Shown: one piece after another, positions 25,879 through 34,044 of the stretch
Layout of the letters: each line of letters starts with the position of its first letter
How positions within the stretch are numbered: position 1 is the first letter of the stretch
Source: Allolucifera butyrica
GTDB taxonomy: Bacteria > Bacillota > Negativicutes > Sporomusales > UPPP01
Direction of reading: 5' to 3'
NCBI RefSeq assembly: GCF_900476375.1
Contig: NZ_UPPP01000085.1
Span: 1 to 44,059, forward strand
Length of the DNA: 44,059 bases
Made by a program: the position numbers and the translations under genes
The notes under the pieces: model-generated
Databases searched by the model: none
What the model saw: the letters and a program-made list of their open reading frames with translations, nothing else
Told to the model about the DNA's origin: nothing

Positions 25879-26845
25879 TGCAGGGACCCGCAAATTCCGT
25901 ATTAAAGAAGTTCTGCAAAAACTGGGCGCTTTGATCAGTCTGGTGGTTTTATCCGGTATTTTGACCTATTTATCGCCCTATTTTTTGACGATGGACAATA
26001 TCATGAATATTGCCCGACAGTCAGCAATTAACAGTCTTATTGCCATTGGCATGCTACTGACCATCCTGACAGCAGGGATTGACCTTTCGGTTGGTTCCGT
26101 TGTCGCCTTGAGCACATGTGTCATGGGTATTCTGGTGGTAAAAATGGGAATGTCTCCGATACTCGGTATCATTGCCTGCCTGGGAATAGGCGCTTTAGTT
26201 GGCTGCGTTAACGGTTTGACGCTGACAAAAATGTCATTGCCTCATCCCTTTATATCCACGCTGGGTACTATGAATGTGGCCCGCGGACTGGCTCTTATCC
26301 TGACGGCGGCTTCGCCGATTTCCAACTTTCCCTGGTCCATTCAGTATCTGGGGGCGGCTTTTTGGGGACCTATACCGGTCAGCTTCGTTCTGGTACTGAT
26401 CGTTTACGGACTTTTCCATGTTTTTCTTAACTATACCACGGTTGGACGCTATATTTATGCCGTTGGCGGTAATCCGGAAGCGACCCGGCTGTCGGGTATA
26501 AATATTGATAAGGTTCTGATTATTGTGTATAGTATCAGCGGTTTCATGGCGGCGCTCGGCGGACTGGTTCTTGTCGGCCGCGTTAATGCAGCGTTTCCGC
26601 TGGCCGGATTAGGGTATGAGTTTGATGCCATTGCCGCAGCGATTATCGGCGGCGCCAGCTTCCTCGGCGGTGAAGGGACTGTTTGGGGAACCCTGATTGG
26701 TGCTATGATCATGGCGGTCCTGCGCAACGGTCTGAATCTTTTGAGTGTATCCGCCGAGATGCAGACGGTAGCTATTGGTATTGTTATTATTTTGGCGGTA
26801 TACATTGATGTATTGCGGCATAAAGCGGCGAAAAAGGCTAAATAA
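25847..26845 (+). CDS. Sugar ABC transporter permease, RbsC type
   Basis: A 332-residue membrane protein with about nine to ten hydrophobic segments and the CUT2 permease pattern: LTAGIDLSVGSVVALS, NGLTLTKMSLPHPFISTLGTMNVARG, YAVGGNPEATRLSGIN, and AIAAAIIGGASFLGGEGTVWGTLIGA. It starts inside the 3' end of the ATPase gene; GTG 25844 and ATG 25847 both lie after GGGAGG, and ATG has the better spacing. It forms the transmembrane part of the importer with the two flanking genes. Confidence 0.91.
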   Translation: MSTNPQALPADAGTRKFRIKEVLQKLGALISLVVLSGILTYLSPYFLTMDNIMNIARQSAINSLIAIGMLLTILTAGIDLSVGSVVALSTCVMGILVVKMGMSPILGIIACLGIGALVGCVNGLTLTKMSLPHPFISTLGTMNVARGLALILTAASPISNFPWSIQYLGAAFWGPIPVSFVLVLIVYGLFHVFLNYTTVGRYIYAVGGNPEATRLSGINIDKVLIIVYSISGFMAALGGLVLVGRVNAAFPLAGLGYEFDAIAAAIIGGASFLGGEGTVWGTLIGAMIMAVLRNGLNLLSVSAEMQTVAIGIVIILAVYIDVLRHKAAKKAK

Positions 26846-26957
26846 AAGTGGGATAAGCCGCAGCATTCAGCTAAGGAGGTGATGTGAAAGCAAGTGAGGC
26901 ATGCTTATTACCTTGGTAACTCGGATGGAACTAAAGACAAAAAGGGGGAAAAGTGTA

Positions 26958-27923
26958 ATGAGGAAAAGCATGTATTTATTGGTGGCGTTATCTTTAGTGG
27001 TGGCGCTGGTAGTCGCGGGCTGCGGCGGTTCGCAGCAGGGACAGACCAAAACGGACCAGAAGATGAGAATTGGCGTTGTTGTTAAAGCGCTGAACAGTGA
27101 TTACTGGAAAATTGTTGAGGCGGGAGCCAAAGCTGCCGGCGAAAAATACGGCGCTGATGTAACCGTCCTGGGACCCAATGCCGAAACCGATGTAACCGGG
27201 CAGATTTCCATGATCGAGGACCAAATCACGAAAAAGGTCAACGCTTTAGTCGTGGCACCATCACAGCCATCCAGTGCGATTCCTGTTTTCAACAAAGCGA
27301 AAGACGCGAAAATCCCTGTAATTCTTGCCGATACCGATGCCAAGTGGGATAGCAAAGTTTCTTTTGTCGGTACCGGTAATCTGAACGGTGGTAAGCTGGG
27401 CGGCGAATACCTGGCCAAAATCCTGGGCAAAGGTAAGAAAGTGGTGATTCTTCGCGGCGCCCTTGGCGATCCTACTCATGACGACCGCGCTAACGGTGCG
27501 GTTGAGGCCCTGAAAGCCGCCGGTCTGGAAGTAGCTACGATTCAGCCGGCCAACAGCGACCGGGCTATGGCTGTAACGGTTATGGAAAATATCATTCAAA
27601 GCAAACAGGAATTTGAAGGTGTATTCTGCACTAATGACGAGATGGCCCTGGGCGCGTTGAAAGCCCTGGAAGCTGCTCATATTAATGTTCCCGTAGTTGG
27701 TTTTGACGGTTCGCCCGATGGGTTAACTTCAATCAGTGAAGGAAAATTGAATGCTTCCGTGGCCCAGAGTCCTTATAATATCGGCTTCCAAGGCGTAGAA
27801 GCCGCCATTAAAGCGGCCAAAGGAGAAGCCGTTGATAAACGGATTGATACGGGTACGGAAATTATTAATAAAGACAATGTAAAACAAAAGCTGGATGAGT
27901 TGAAGAAGATCTTAGGCAAATAA
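26958..27923 (+). CDS. Periplasmic sugar-binding lipoprotein of the ABC transporter
   Basis: A 321-residue substrate-binding protein of the ribose-binding family. It has a lipoprotein signal: charged start MRKSMY, hydrophobic stretch, then lipobox VAGC with Cys22 as lipidation site. The mature part has KIGVVVKALNSDYW-like strand 1, SMIEDQITKKVNALVV, IPVILADTD, GDPTHDDRANG and GVFCTNDEMALGALKA, as in inositol and ribose binders. AAAGGGGGAA precedes ATG 26958; the longer frame from 26901 is not needed. It ends the island and is followed by a strong terminator at 27986. Inositol as ligand is inferred from the operon. Confidence 0.92.
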   Translation: MRKSMYLLVALSLVVALVVAGCGGSQQGQTKTDQKMRIGVVVKALNSDYWKIVEAGAKAAGEKYGADVTVLGPNAETDVTGQISMIEDQITKKVNALVVAPSQPSSAIPVFNKAKDAKIPVILADTDAKWDSKVSFVGTGNLNGGKLGGEYLAKILGKGKKVVILRGALGDPTHDDRANGAVEALKAAGLEVATIQPANSDRAMAVTVMENIIQSKQEFEGVFCTNDEMALGALKALEAAHINVPVVGFDGSPDGLTSISEGKLNASVAQSPYNIGFQGVEAAIKAAKGEAVDKRIDTGTEIINKDNVKQKLDELKKILGK

Positions 27924-27985
27924 ATATAAGACAGAGTGATACCGTCCGAATAGAGCGGTGAACTCAGCTTCATAATCAGCACCGT

Positions 27986-28023
27986 GCAGGATGAACAACA
28001 TGTTCATCCTGCATTTGTTTTTT
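27986..28023 (+). terminator. Strong rho-independent terminator at the end of the inositol island
   Basis: GCAGGATGAAC at 27986-27996 pairs exactly with 28002-28012 around a five-base loop and is followed by a T-run to 28024. It closes the transport operon. Confidence 0.85.
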
Positions 28024-28025
28024 TA

Positions 28026-28137
28026 TGGGATCAGAAAGTATAACTTTTCGGGCTATCTCCCTAAAACGCACTTTTTGCTTAGAATGCCGAAAAGTAAATA
28101 CTTTCCTTCCATTTAAAGACCCTTTAGGTCTTTCTTA
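28026..28137. repeat. Dispersed repeat, copy 1 (about 112 bp)
   Basis: Starts GGGATCAGAAAGTATAACTT and ends in a small hairpin AAAGACC-GGTCTTT. The two AAGTAT/ATACTTT segments (with ACTTTTCGG and CCGAAAAGT) pair into a long imperfect hairpin. Copies 2 and 3 are at 33362 and 42763. This copy begins directly after the T-run of the terminator above. No protein is encoded. Confidence 0.8.
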
Positions 28138-28415
28138 GGTAATTATTTAGGATTAATCAAGTTAAGAATATCACTTACTTATTATTATAGTAATATTATG
28201 CCAATTGTGCAATATGAATTGCTTGCCAGGGACGAGAGAAATACAATTTATTTAGAACGAATCGCGGAATTTTTTACCGACTTAGCATAGAAAGAGGGAA
28301 TGGTAAAATAAAATCTACTGATCCCTTTAAGTGGACCAGGACCGGAGAGCATTCGGGCACGCAATTTTTGGGGGCGGCATATTATGTAATAAGAAAAGAA
28401 AGGATGTGAACAACT
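28138..28415. other. No gene seen
   Basis: AT-rich stretch between the repeat and the small Tyr/Cys-rich protein. I see no convincing reading frame or RNA fold; it may hold the promoter of the next gene. Confidence 0.35.
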
Positions 28416-28673
28416 ATGATCCGGCCAAAAGGTCACTTTAGCTGGGAAGAGCCGGAAATCAGGGAATGGGAGGATCGGTACCCTTATGATGACTATGAGA
28501 ATCGTTGTCCGCCGATTGCCGTGCTTTTGATAGCTACAGCCGGAGTGGCGGTGACTTGCCGACCCCGTTATCACTACTCTTGTTACCCGTATTCTCCTTG
28601 CCGGCCCTGGTATGGCTGGAGACCGGCTTATTATGGCTGGGAGTGTTACCCGCAATATGGAACATCCATGTAG
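28416..28673 (+). CDS. Small Tyr/Cys/Pro-rich protein of unknown function
   Basis: An 85-residue frame with ribosome binding site AAAGGATG about nine bases before the ATG. The first 30 residues are charged and acidic (SWEEPEIREWEDRYPYDDYE); a short hydrophobic stretch (PPIAVLLIATAGVAVTC) follows; the tail is rich in Tyr, Trp, Pro and Cys (RPRYHYSCYPYSPCRPWYGW). Such tails occur in spore-coat and surface proteins of Firmicutes, but I recognise no family. It stands alone. Confidence 0.5.
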   Translation: MIRPKGHFSWEEPEIREWEDRYPYDDYENRCPPIAVLLIATAGVAVTCRPRYHYSCYPYSPCRPWYGWRPAYYGWECYPQYGTSM

Positions 28674-28827
28674 AAAAATGTCTATATGGATGTTTATTTG
28701 GCAGGAAAAGTATGTCCATGAAGCGAATTTTTAAATTAAGTTTAACAAATTGTTAATCAATAACCAAACTATTTGTGCTATGGTGTTAATTAGAAGATTA
28801 TTAGTCGAATCATGGAGGTATTGACTC

Positions 28828-28947
28828 ATGCCTAGACGCTTTATACTGCTTACCCACCCGTTACTAGCTTCGTCCAGTGTTGTTTGCCCCGTCAATGAAG
28901 AGATTGTAACCATCCTGAATAAGGAGGTTTGCCATGTTGCCGCCTGA
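28828..28947 (+). CDS. Possible 39-residue protein
   Basis: A short frame, MPRRFILLTHPLLASSS and onward, ending in CHVAA, with GGAGG eight bases before the ATG. It is too short for a family call, and could instead be part of the leader of the PhoH gene that follows 150 bases later. The good ribosome binding site is the only support. Confidence 0.3.
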   Translation: MPRRFILLTHPLLASSSVVCPVNEEIVTILNKEVCHVAA

Positions 28948-29097
28948 CATTCCCTTGAGGACAGGTGGTATTTTGTTTTTATAGGGATATAACAAGTAAG
29001 AAGTGCGAGTTTTGATTTCTCCGAAAGTTAAGATGAATTTAATTTTCTATTCATTTCTTTGACTGTTTGTAACAAAATATCATAAGGGGGAAATAAA

Positions 29098-30483
29098 ATG
29101 TCAAAGTGTTACGTAATTGATACAAACGTGCTGCTTCATTCTCCCCATGCAGTTTTCGCATTTAACGAACATGCGGTTGTGATTCCGGAAGTGGTAATTG
29201 AGGAACTGGACCGGTTTAAAAAGGAGAGCAGTGAGCGTGGTGCCAACAGCCGCTATGTAAGTAGATTAATCGATAAACTCCGCCTGGAAGGCAATTTATT
29301 GGAAGGGGTATCACTGAACGAATTTGGTGGTACGATTCGTATTGAAGCGAATCATATGAATACGGAAATGCCGCCGCACTGGGAACGGGAAAAAGGTGAT
29401 AACCGCATTTTACAGGTATGTAAAGGACTCATGGAGAGCGGACAATCAACGATCCTGGTTAGTCGCGATACCAATATGCGGGTCAAAGCTGCCATATTGG
29501 GGATCGCCGCTGAGGATTTTCGCAACGATAAGGTGGCAAGTATTGAGCAGCAATATACAGGACGCCAGACCGTTTATGCCGCGAGTGATGTAATCAATGA
29601 ATTTCACCGGGATGATGCTAATTATATAGACCCTGAAAAATTTTACGCCTATGATGAGAATGTCGGTTTGTTTACAGCGGCAACCTTTGAAACGAACCAA
29701 TTTCTGCTTATAAAATCAACTGATAATGACCGTCATACCGCATTAGGCAGATATGACGGCCAAAAGATTATTCATTTACGCTATCGCAGCCGGAATCCAT
29801 TTGGAGTTACTCCCCGCAATGTAGGACAGGTATTCTTGCAGGAATGCCTCATGATGAGCGCCGCCGAGGCTCCGCTGGTGATCATTAAAGGTCCTGCCGG
29901 CACGGCTAAAACCTTCTATTCCTTAGCTGTGGGATTGCATAATATTATGGATTGCCGTCCCAAAGACTACCATCACTTGTTGATCTGCCGTCCGCACTGC
30001 ATGCTTGATGAAGGGCTGGGTTTCCTTCCCGGTTCCGAGTCGGAAAAACTGGAACCATATATGCGCTCCATAAAAGACAACCTGTTTACGTTAATGTCCG
30101 GCAGCAATTTAACGGAGGATAAGGACGTCGCTCAAGTAGAGGACACGGTAAATATGTTGTTTGAAAAACACATAATTCAGACGGAAGCACTGGCCTACCA
30201 GCGAGGGCGCTCTCTTAACAAGTACTGGGTTATTTTTGACGAGATGCAAAATTCCACTCCGCGTCAGGCTAAGGCGGTTCTGACCCGGTCGGGATATGGC
30301 ACAAAAACTATTTTGCTGGGTGACCCTGCCCAGATTGATAACCCATTACTGGATAGTCAGTCAAACGGGCTAAGTTATGCAAGTGAAAAAATGATAGGGT
30401 CCAAGCTGTGTTTTCAGGTAACAATGCTGCCGGAAGAGTGCGAAAGATCGCCCCTGGCAGCCGAAGCGGCGATGCGATTATAA
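29098..30483 (+). CDS. PIN-domain PhoH-like ATPase (PhoH2/YlaK type)
   Basis: A 461-residue fusion of an N-terminal PIN ribonuclease domain and a C-terminal PhoH ATPase. The PIN part starts YVIDTNVLLHSP with Asp8 and has the acidic EELDRFK and DNRILQ segments; the ATPase has Walker A GPAGTAKT at 265-272 and Walker B WVIFDEMQN near 375-385, followed by ILLGDPAQIDNP. Proteins of this layout unwind and cut RNA; the length is normal. AAGGGGG precedes the ATG. The gene stands alone, with no antitoxin-like frame directly upstream except possibly the 39-residue frame at 28828. Confidence 0.92.
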   Translation: MSKCYVIDTNVLLHSPHAVFAFNEHAVVIPEVVIEELDRFKKESSERGANSRYVSRLIDKLRLEGNLLEGVSLNEFGGTIRIEANHMNTEMPPHWEREKGDNRILQVCKGLMESGQSTILVSRDTNMRVKAAILGIAAEDFRNDKVASIEQQYTGRQTVYAASDVINEFHRDDANYIDPEKFYAYDENVGLFTAATFETNQFLLIKSTDNDRHTALGRYDGQKIIHLRYRSRNPFGVTPRNVGQVFLQECLMMSAAEAPLVIIKGPAGTAKTFYSLAVGLHNIMDCRPKDYHHLLICRPHCMLDEGLGFLPGSESEKLEPYMRSIKDNLFTLMSGSNLTEDKDVAQVEDTVNMLFEKHIIQTEALAYQRGRSLNKYWVIFDEMQNSTPRQAKAVLTRSGYGTKTILLGDPAQIDNPLLDSQSNGLSYASEKMIGSKLCFQVTMLPEECERSPLAAEAAMRL

Positions 30484-30636
30484 TATCTTGTTTGAAACTG
30501 CTTAAAAGGATGCAGAACCTTTTAATTATAATTTTTTAAATAATTTATTTTATTTATTGGAATGAAGCAGGATTTTGTCAATAATTTGCCAATATACCCC
30601 AATAGATTCAATTGCAAGAAGGATGAGGAGGCAGTT

Positions 30637-31113
30637 ATGGAATTTATTTTGGTCCGGCACGGCGAAGCAGAGGAACTTTCCGGCGATATGACCGACGAAA
30701 TGCGGAACTTGACCGGCAAGGGCCGCAAAACGTCCAAACAGATTGCCAAAGGATTGACAAGGTTCATCGCGGCCAAGACTAAGGTCCAGTTATGGTCCAG
30801 TTCTTTACCGCGCTGCTTGCAAACAGCGGAAATTATGGCTGATGTACTGGGAGCTAAAATTAAGTTTGCCAATGGACTCACGAGTAGTGATTACGGGAGT
30901 GTTACGGATCTTATTACTCAAAATATCGGTGAGGACTGTCTTATCATTGTCGGGCAAAAGTTTTTTTTGGAGGAATATACGAAACATTTGACGGGGATTG
31001 CGCTGCATTATAAGAAATGTGCCGCTGCCGGAATCCGTATAGATGCCGGGCAGCCGCTGCACGCTGAACTGCAATGGTTTATGCAGCCTCGTTGTCTAAA
31101 GCGGATTCGCTAA
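30637..31113 (+). CDS. SixA-like histidine phosphatase-fold protein with altered second histidine
   Basis: A 158-residue protein with the phosphoglycerate-mutase/SixA fold. The phosphate-accepting motif is intact (LVRHGEAEE, His8, Arg7), as are the SSSLPRCLQTAEI segment and its arginine. Where SixA proteins carry VGH with the second catalytic histidine, this one reads IVGQKFF, so Gln107 replaces it. Family members remove phosphate from histidine-phosphorylated signalling proteins; with this change activity may be reduced or lost. ATG 30637 follows GGATGAGGAGG; the longer frame from 30562 lacks support. A terminator follows at 31131. Confidence 0.8.
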   Translation: MEFILVRHGEAEELSGDMTDEMRNLTGKGRKTSKQIAKGLTRFIAAKTKVQLWSSSLPRCLQTAEIMADVLGAKIKFANGLTSSDYGSVTDLITQNIGEDCLIIVGQKFFLEEYTKHLTGIALHYKKCAAAGIRIDAGQPLHAELQWFMQPRCLKRIR

Positions 31114-31130
31114 TATTATAGATCATTGTA

Positions 31131-31158
31131 AACCCGGCAGGTAGGTTGCCGGGTTTTA
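31131..31158 (+). terminator. Terminator after the SixA-like gene
   Basis: AACCCGGCA (31131-31139) pairs with TGCCGGGTT (31147-31155), followed by a short T-run. Confidence 0.75.
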
Positions 31159-31188
31159 TCTTGATTAATTGGAACTGAAGAGAAGCTT

Positions 31189-31293
31189 TTATTTGGTACG
31201 GGTATTTCGCGGCAACATCAGGAAAAGATAAACAAGATAGCCGACTGTAATCAGGCCGGTACCGATTAGGGCATATAGCGCATACACCTGCAT
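31189..31293 (-). CDS. Small single-span membrane protein
   Basis: A 34-residue frame on the minus strand: MQVYALYALIGTGLITVG, then YLVYLFLMLPRNTRTK. It is one membrane span with a basic tail. AGGGGG lies nine bases before the ATG. The frame is open far upstream, but the upstream part overlaps the start of the divergent amidase gene and looks like noise. Function unknown. Confidence 0.5.
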   Translation of the reverse strand: MQVYALYALIGTGLITVGYLVYLFLMLPRNTRTK

Positions 31294-31471
31294 AAACAGA
31301 TCCCCCTCTAAAGAGTTTAGCACTGTATATATTATGTTGCTGCGGTTAAGGTGTTGCCGGGGAATTGGCATTAATTGATTTTTGGCAGTGCTACACTGGA
31401 AATAACCGTATTTCAGGAAGAAACGGCACCTTGCCTCCCGTCTTTGCATAGGATGATGGTAGAGAAGGGAA

Positions 31472-32080
31472 GTGGTCAAAGTGCCTCCAAGGAAAAAAAA
31501 GCATAAAGTTATGTTTTCCGAAGTGGTACGGGGCCGGAATGTTACTTTAGAGGAAGTAAAACAGATTGCGGCTGCTTCTAAAGAAGCATTGTACCAATCG
31601 GCCCGGTCAATAAACCGGGAAGTCATAATATATCTTCATTGGTCTGCGGGTCATTATCATCAGTTTTATGGCGATTATCATATTAACATTGATGCCGACG
31701 GCAGTGTATATGTGACCACGGAAAACTTTGCCGAACTGAAGGCGCACACATGGCACCGTAACAGCGGTGCGATTGGTGTTGCTATGGCCTGCGCCGCTTT
31801 TGCCACCTCTAACAATCTTGGCGACGAGCCGCCAACAGATATGCAGATCGAGAGTATGGCACAAGTTATTGTTTGCCTGGCGGAAGCACTGGATATTCCG
31901 ATTGATGCAGCGCATATTATGACTCATGCCGAAGCGGCTAATTTAGACGGGTACGGTCCGGATGCGACCTGGGAACGTTGGGATCTTTGGTTTTTGCATA
32001 ATGGGGAGGAACCGGGATCCGGCGGCGATATTTTGCGGGGAAAAGCCAACTGGTACAAACAAAATGGATTGGGAGAATAA
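31472..32080 (+). CDS. N-acetylmuramoyl-L-alanine amidase domain protein
   Basis: About 200 residues with the type 2 amidase/peptidoglycan-recognition fold: YLHWSAGHYHQFYGDYHINI supplies the first zinc histidine, HTWHRNSGAIGVAMAC the core strand, and IMTHAEAANLDGYGPD the second histidine and acidic residue. It would cleave the peptide from muramic acid in cell-wall peptidoglycan. No signal peptide is evident, so it may act on imported wall fragments, in spores, or be exported otherwise. The start is uncertain: GTG 31472 is too close to GAAGGGA, while GTG 31481 has better spacing. The N-terminus is rich in lysine. Confidence 0.75.
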   Translation: MVKVPPRKKKHKVMFSEVVRGRNVTLEEVKQIAAASKEALYQSARSINREVIIYLHWSAGHYHQFYGDYHINIDADGSVYVTTENFAELKAHTWHRNSGAIGVAMACAAFATSNNLGDEPPTDMQIESMAQVIVCLAEALDIPIDAAHIMTHAEAANLDGYGPDATWERWDLWFLHNGEEPGSGGDILRGKANWYKQNGLGE

Positions 32081-32084
32081 ACTT

Positions 32085-32119
32085 AAGAACCACTTCCATT
32101 CAGAATAGAAGTGGTTCTT
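32085..32119. terminator. Bidirectional terminator between converging genes
   Basis: AAGAACCACTTC at 32085-32096 pairs exactly with 32108-32119; A and T runs on both sides let it serve the amidase gene and the minus-strand zinc-ribbon gene. Confidence 0.8.
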
Positions 32120-32128
32120 TATTATACA

Positions 32129-32305
32129 CTAAAACATTTTTAGCTGTTCTTTCTCTTTGCTGGGGTCCATTTCCAAAGGATAAGCTTCTTTAAGTTCCTT
32201 TACCGTAATCCACCGGTCACATTTGCGGCAATAAACAGTGGCCGTGCGCATGGCCCACAGGAGATGGCAGCGGCATTTGGGACATATATACTGGATGAGT
32301 ACCAT
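32129..32305 (-). CDS. Small zinc-ribbon protein
   Basis: A 58-residue protein on the minus strand: MVLIQYICPKCRCHLLWAM, then YCRKCDRW. Two CxxC pairs form a zinc ribbon of about 25 residues; the tail is charged. AAGGAAGG lies just before ATG 32305. It may bind nucleic acid; no partner is suggested by neighbours. Confidence 0.65.
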   Translation of the reverse strand: MVLIQYICPKCRCHLLWAMRTATVYCRKCDRWITVKELKEAYPLEMDPSKEKEQLKMF

Positions 32306-32399
32306 GTGCGACCTTCCTTTCCGCAAATGAATTTTCTTAAAATGTGCCTATACCCGCATATTACCATGAGAATATTCAGATTACAATAGAATCGGGGGC

Positions 32400-32435
32400 A
32401 AAAAAAATCCCCCTCAACCCGGAGGCTGGGGGGAT
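32400..32435 (-). terminator. Terminator of the NlpC/P60 gene
   Basis: On the minus strand ATCCCCC (from 32435) pairs with GGGGGAT, followed by a run of eight T (32407-32400). It begins five bases after the stop codon at 32440. Confidence 0.7.
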
Positions 32436-32439
32436 GAAA

Positions 32440-33084
32440 TTAATGGATATAACGCCGGGAACCAATATAATGGTCGCTGTAATATTTCTCATCCAGGGAA
32501 CTAATTGTGACTTTACCTGCAGCGGAGCTGGCGTGAATAAATTTACCGCCGCCTATATAAAAACCTACATGGGATGCACCGGGTTTATAAGTGGTGAAGA
32601 AGACCAGGTCACCGGGAAGAAGGTCGTTCTTGTCCACCGGAGTGCCGACAGCATATTGCTCAGCGGCTGTTCGCGGCAACGTAATGCCGTTTTGCCGCAT
32701 TACATACTGGGTAAAACCGGAACAGTCCCAGCCGGTGGGCTGATCACCGCCCCAAACATAAGGAACGCCCATGTATTTTTTTGCAGTATTCACAATGGCT
32801 TGTCCATTGGCCGTGGCTGAGGAAGACCCGCTGGCGGGCGTCAGACCGGCCGGCAGGGAATTGTCAGAAGCGGAGGTACTTGTGCCGCCAATATTGCTTA
32901 AAAATTTCCCTAATAACAGTCCCAGTAGAATATTCATGAAACTATTACCGGAGCCCGAGCCGGAACTGCTGGATGAGGTCAGAATGTCATTCAAGGAAAA
33001 TGCATACGCGGGGACAGCCGGCGTAACAAAGGTTACCGAAAGTGCTATAATCAACAAAACTGCGACTGATTTTATTTGTTTCAT
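32440..33084 (-). CDS. Secreted NlpC/P60 cell-wall endopeptidase
   Basis: A 214-residue exported peptidase on the minus strand. A signal peptide (MKQIKSVAVLLIIALSVTF, cleavage after AYA near residue 28) is followed by a Ser/Gly-rich linker with a hydrophobic patch (ILLGLLLGKFL) and the NlpC/P60 domain from about 95. Catalytic residues are Cys121 (WDCSGF), His172 (SHVGFYIG) and the polar third residue His184 (KFIHAS). It cuts peptide stems in peptidoglycan. ATG 33084 follows GAGGTG by seven bases. It forms a loose wall-related group with the amidase at 31472. Confidence 0.92.
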   Translation of the reverse strand: MKQIKSVAVLLIIALSVTFVTPAVPAYAFSLNDILTSSSSSGSGSGNSFMNILLGLLLGKFLSNIGGTSTSASDNSLPAGLTPASGSSSATANGQAIVNTAKKYMGVPYVWGGDQPTGWDCSGFTQYVMRQNGITLPRTAAEQYAVGTPVDKNDLLPGDLVFFTTYKPGASHVGFYIGGGKFIHASSAAGKVTISSLDEKYYSDHYIGSRRYIH

Positions 33085-33361
33085 GAAAATCACCTCATTA
33101 CTTTGTTTGTTATAAAAAAGGGTAGAAGCCGGATTATCATGCTGAAAATAGACAGGATATCATGTATAATAACATAGTAATTTAATTATGTAAACTATTT
33201 TCAGGCCGGTTCATGTCAAAAATTCTAAATCAACGCTCCGTAACCTCCGCTTATGACAGACAAGCCTTCTGCCTGGATGCCGCCAGCATCTCTAGACGGG
33301 TTTTTCCGCGCCCTGAGCCCTGTGCCACGAGCCGAAAGACCGCGCCAGCAGTTTTTCTCGC
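33085..33361. other. No gene seen; G+C-rich block near 33228-33361
   Basis: Upstream of the NlpC gene lies an AT-rich promoter-like stretch, then a G+C-rich block unlike its surroundings that ends at repeat copy 2. A 79-codon frame from 33213 crosses into the repeat and has no ribosome binding site, so I do not call it. The block may be a fragment of a lost gene or a structured RNA. Confidence 0.3.
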
Positions 33362-33473
33362 GGGATCAGAAAGTATAACTTTTCGGGCTATCTCCCTAAA
33401 ACGCATTTTTTGCTTTGAATGCCGAAAAGTAAAATACTTTCCTTCCATTTAAAGACCTTTTAGGTCTTTCTTA
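33362..33473. repeat. Dispersed repeat, copy 2
   Basis: Nearly identical to copy 1 (28026): same GGGATCAGAAAGTATAACTT start, same CCGAAAAGTA segment, and the same closing AAAGACC-GGTCTTT hairpin. It lies just after a short T-run and before the tRNA promoter. Confidence 0.8.
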
Positions 33474-33508
33474 CGATAGAAGTGTAAAAATTGCCATAAT
33501 CAATTTAG

Positions 33509-33537
33509 TTGACATTGTACTTTGCCTTTGTTATAAT
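33509..33537 (+). promoter_or_regulatory. Consensus sigma-A promoter of the tRNA-Ser genes
   Basis: TTGACA at 33509-33514 and TATAAT at 33532-33537 match the consensus exactly, with the ideal 17-base spacer. The expected start site is near 33544, twelve bases before the first tRNA. Confidence 0.88.
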
Positions 33538-33555
33538 AACAGTTGTGTCGGACAC

Positions 33556-33644
33556 GGAGGGGTGTCCGAGTGGTTTATGGAGCTGGTCTTGAAAACCAGT
33601 GATCCCGCAAGGGACCGTGGGTTCGAATCCCACCCCCTCCGCCA
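33556..33644 (+). tRNA. tRNA-Ser(TGA)
   Basis: An 89-base class II tRNA. Acceptor GGAGGGG pairs with CCCCTCC before discriminator G and an encoded CCA; the anticodon loop is CTTGAAA with anticodon TGA; a long variable arm (GATCCCGCAAGGGACC) marks serine; the T-loop is GTTCGAATC. It follows the promoter at 33509. Confidence 0.96.
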
Positions 33645-33674
33645 GGAACTTCATAAATCAGATTATTCATTCAC

Positions 33675-33765
33675 GGAGTGGTACTCAAGTGGCTGAAGAG
33701 GACGGTTTGCTAAATCGTTAGGGGGTGCAAGCCCCGCCAGGGTTCAAATCCCTGCCACTCCGCCA
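33675..33765 (+). tRNA. tRNA-Ser(GCT)
   Basis: A 91-base class II tRNA. Acceptor GGAGTGG pairs with CCACTCC, then G and encoded CCA; anticodon GCT lies in TTGCTAAA; the variable arm is long; the T-loop is GTTCAAATC. It lies 30 bases after the first tRNA and is probably cotranscribed. Confidence 0.96.
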
Positions 33766-33941
33766 TACAAAAGACTTCAAGACCGTTTACATGATGTTTA
33801 AACGGTCTTTTTGTGCGTTCTTGTCGCCAGTTTTATATTGACGATAACAAAGCTGTGTAATTAGCAGCAATATACATAACTGTGCGGAACTACTGGCATA
33901 AACAGTTGTAAACTATACCTAACAATATGAAATATCAAATT

Positions 33942-33998
33942 GCTAAACCGTTAGCAGGGACAATCCTGGCCCGGGTTTAAATCCCGGCCACTCCGCCA
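33942..33998 (+). repeat. tRNA-Ser 3'-half remnant
   Basis: From GCTAAACCGTTAG to CCACTCCGCCA this matches the anticodon-to-CCA half of a tRNA-Ser(GCT), with its own variable arm and a changed T-arm (CCGGGTTTAAATCCCGG still pairs). The 5' half is absent. Such 3' halves arise when an integrating element is lost or a tRNA gene is partly deleted. The 33766-33941 stretch between it and the intact gene holds no gene. Confidence 0.75.
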
Positions 33999-34044
33999 TA
34001 CATAGGGAGTTAAAGCTATGGTAAGTGTGCACCATAGTAAAAAT

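Noticed and set aside
33213..33452. 79-codon frame entering repeat copy 2
   Set aside because: Its 3' half is repeat sequence and it has no start signal.
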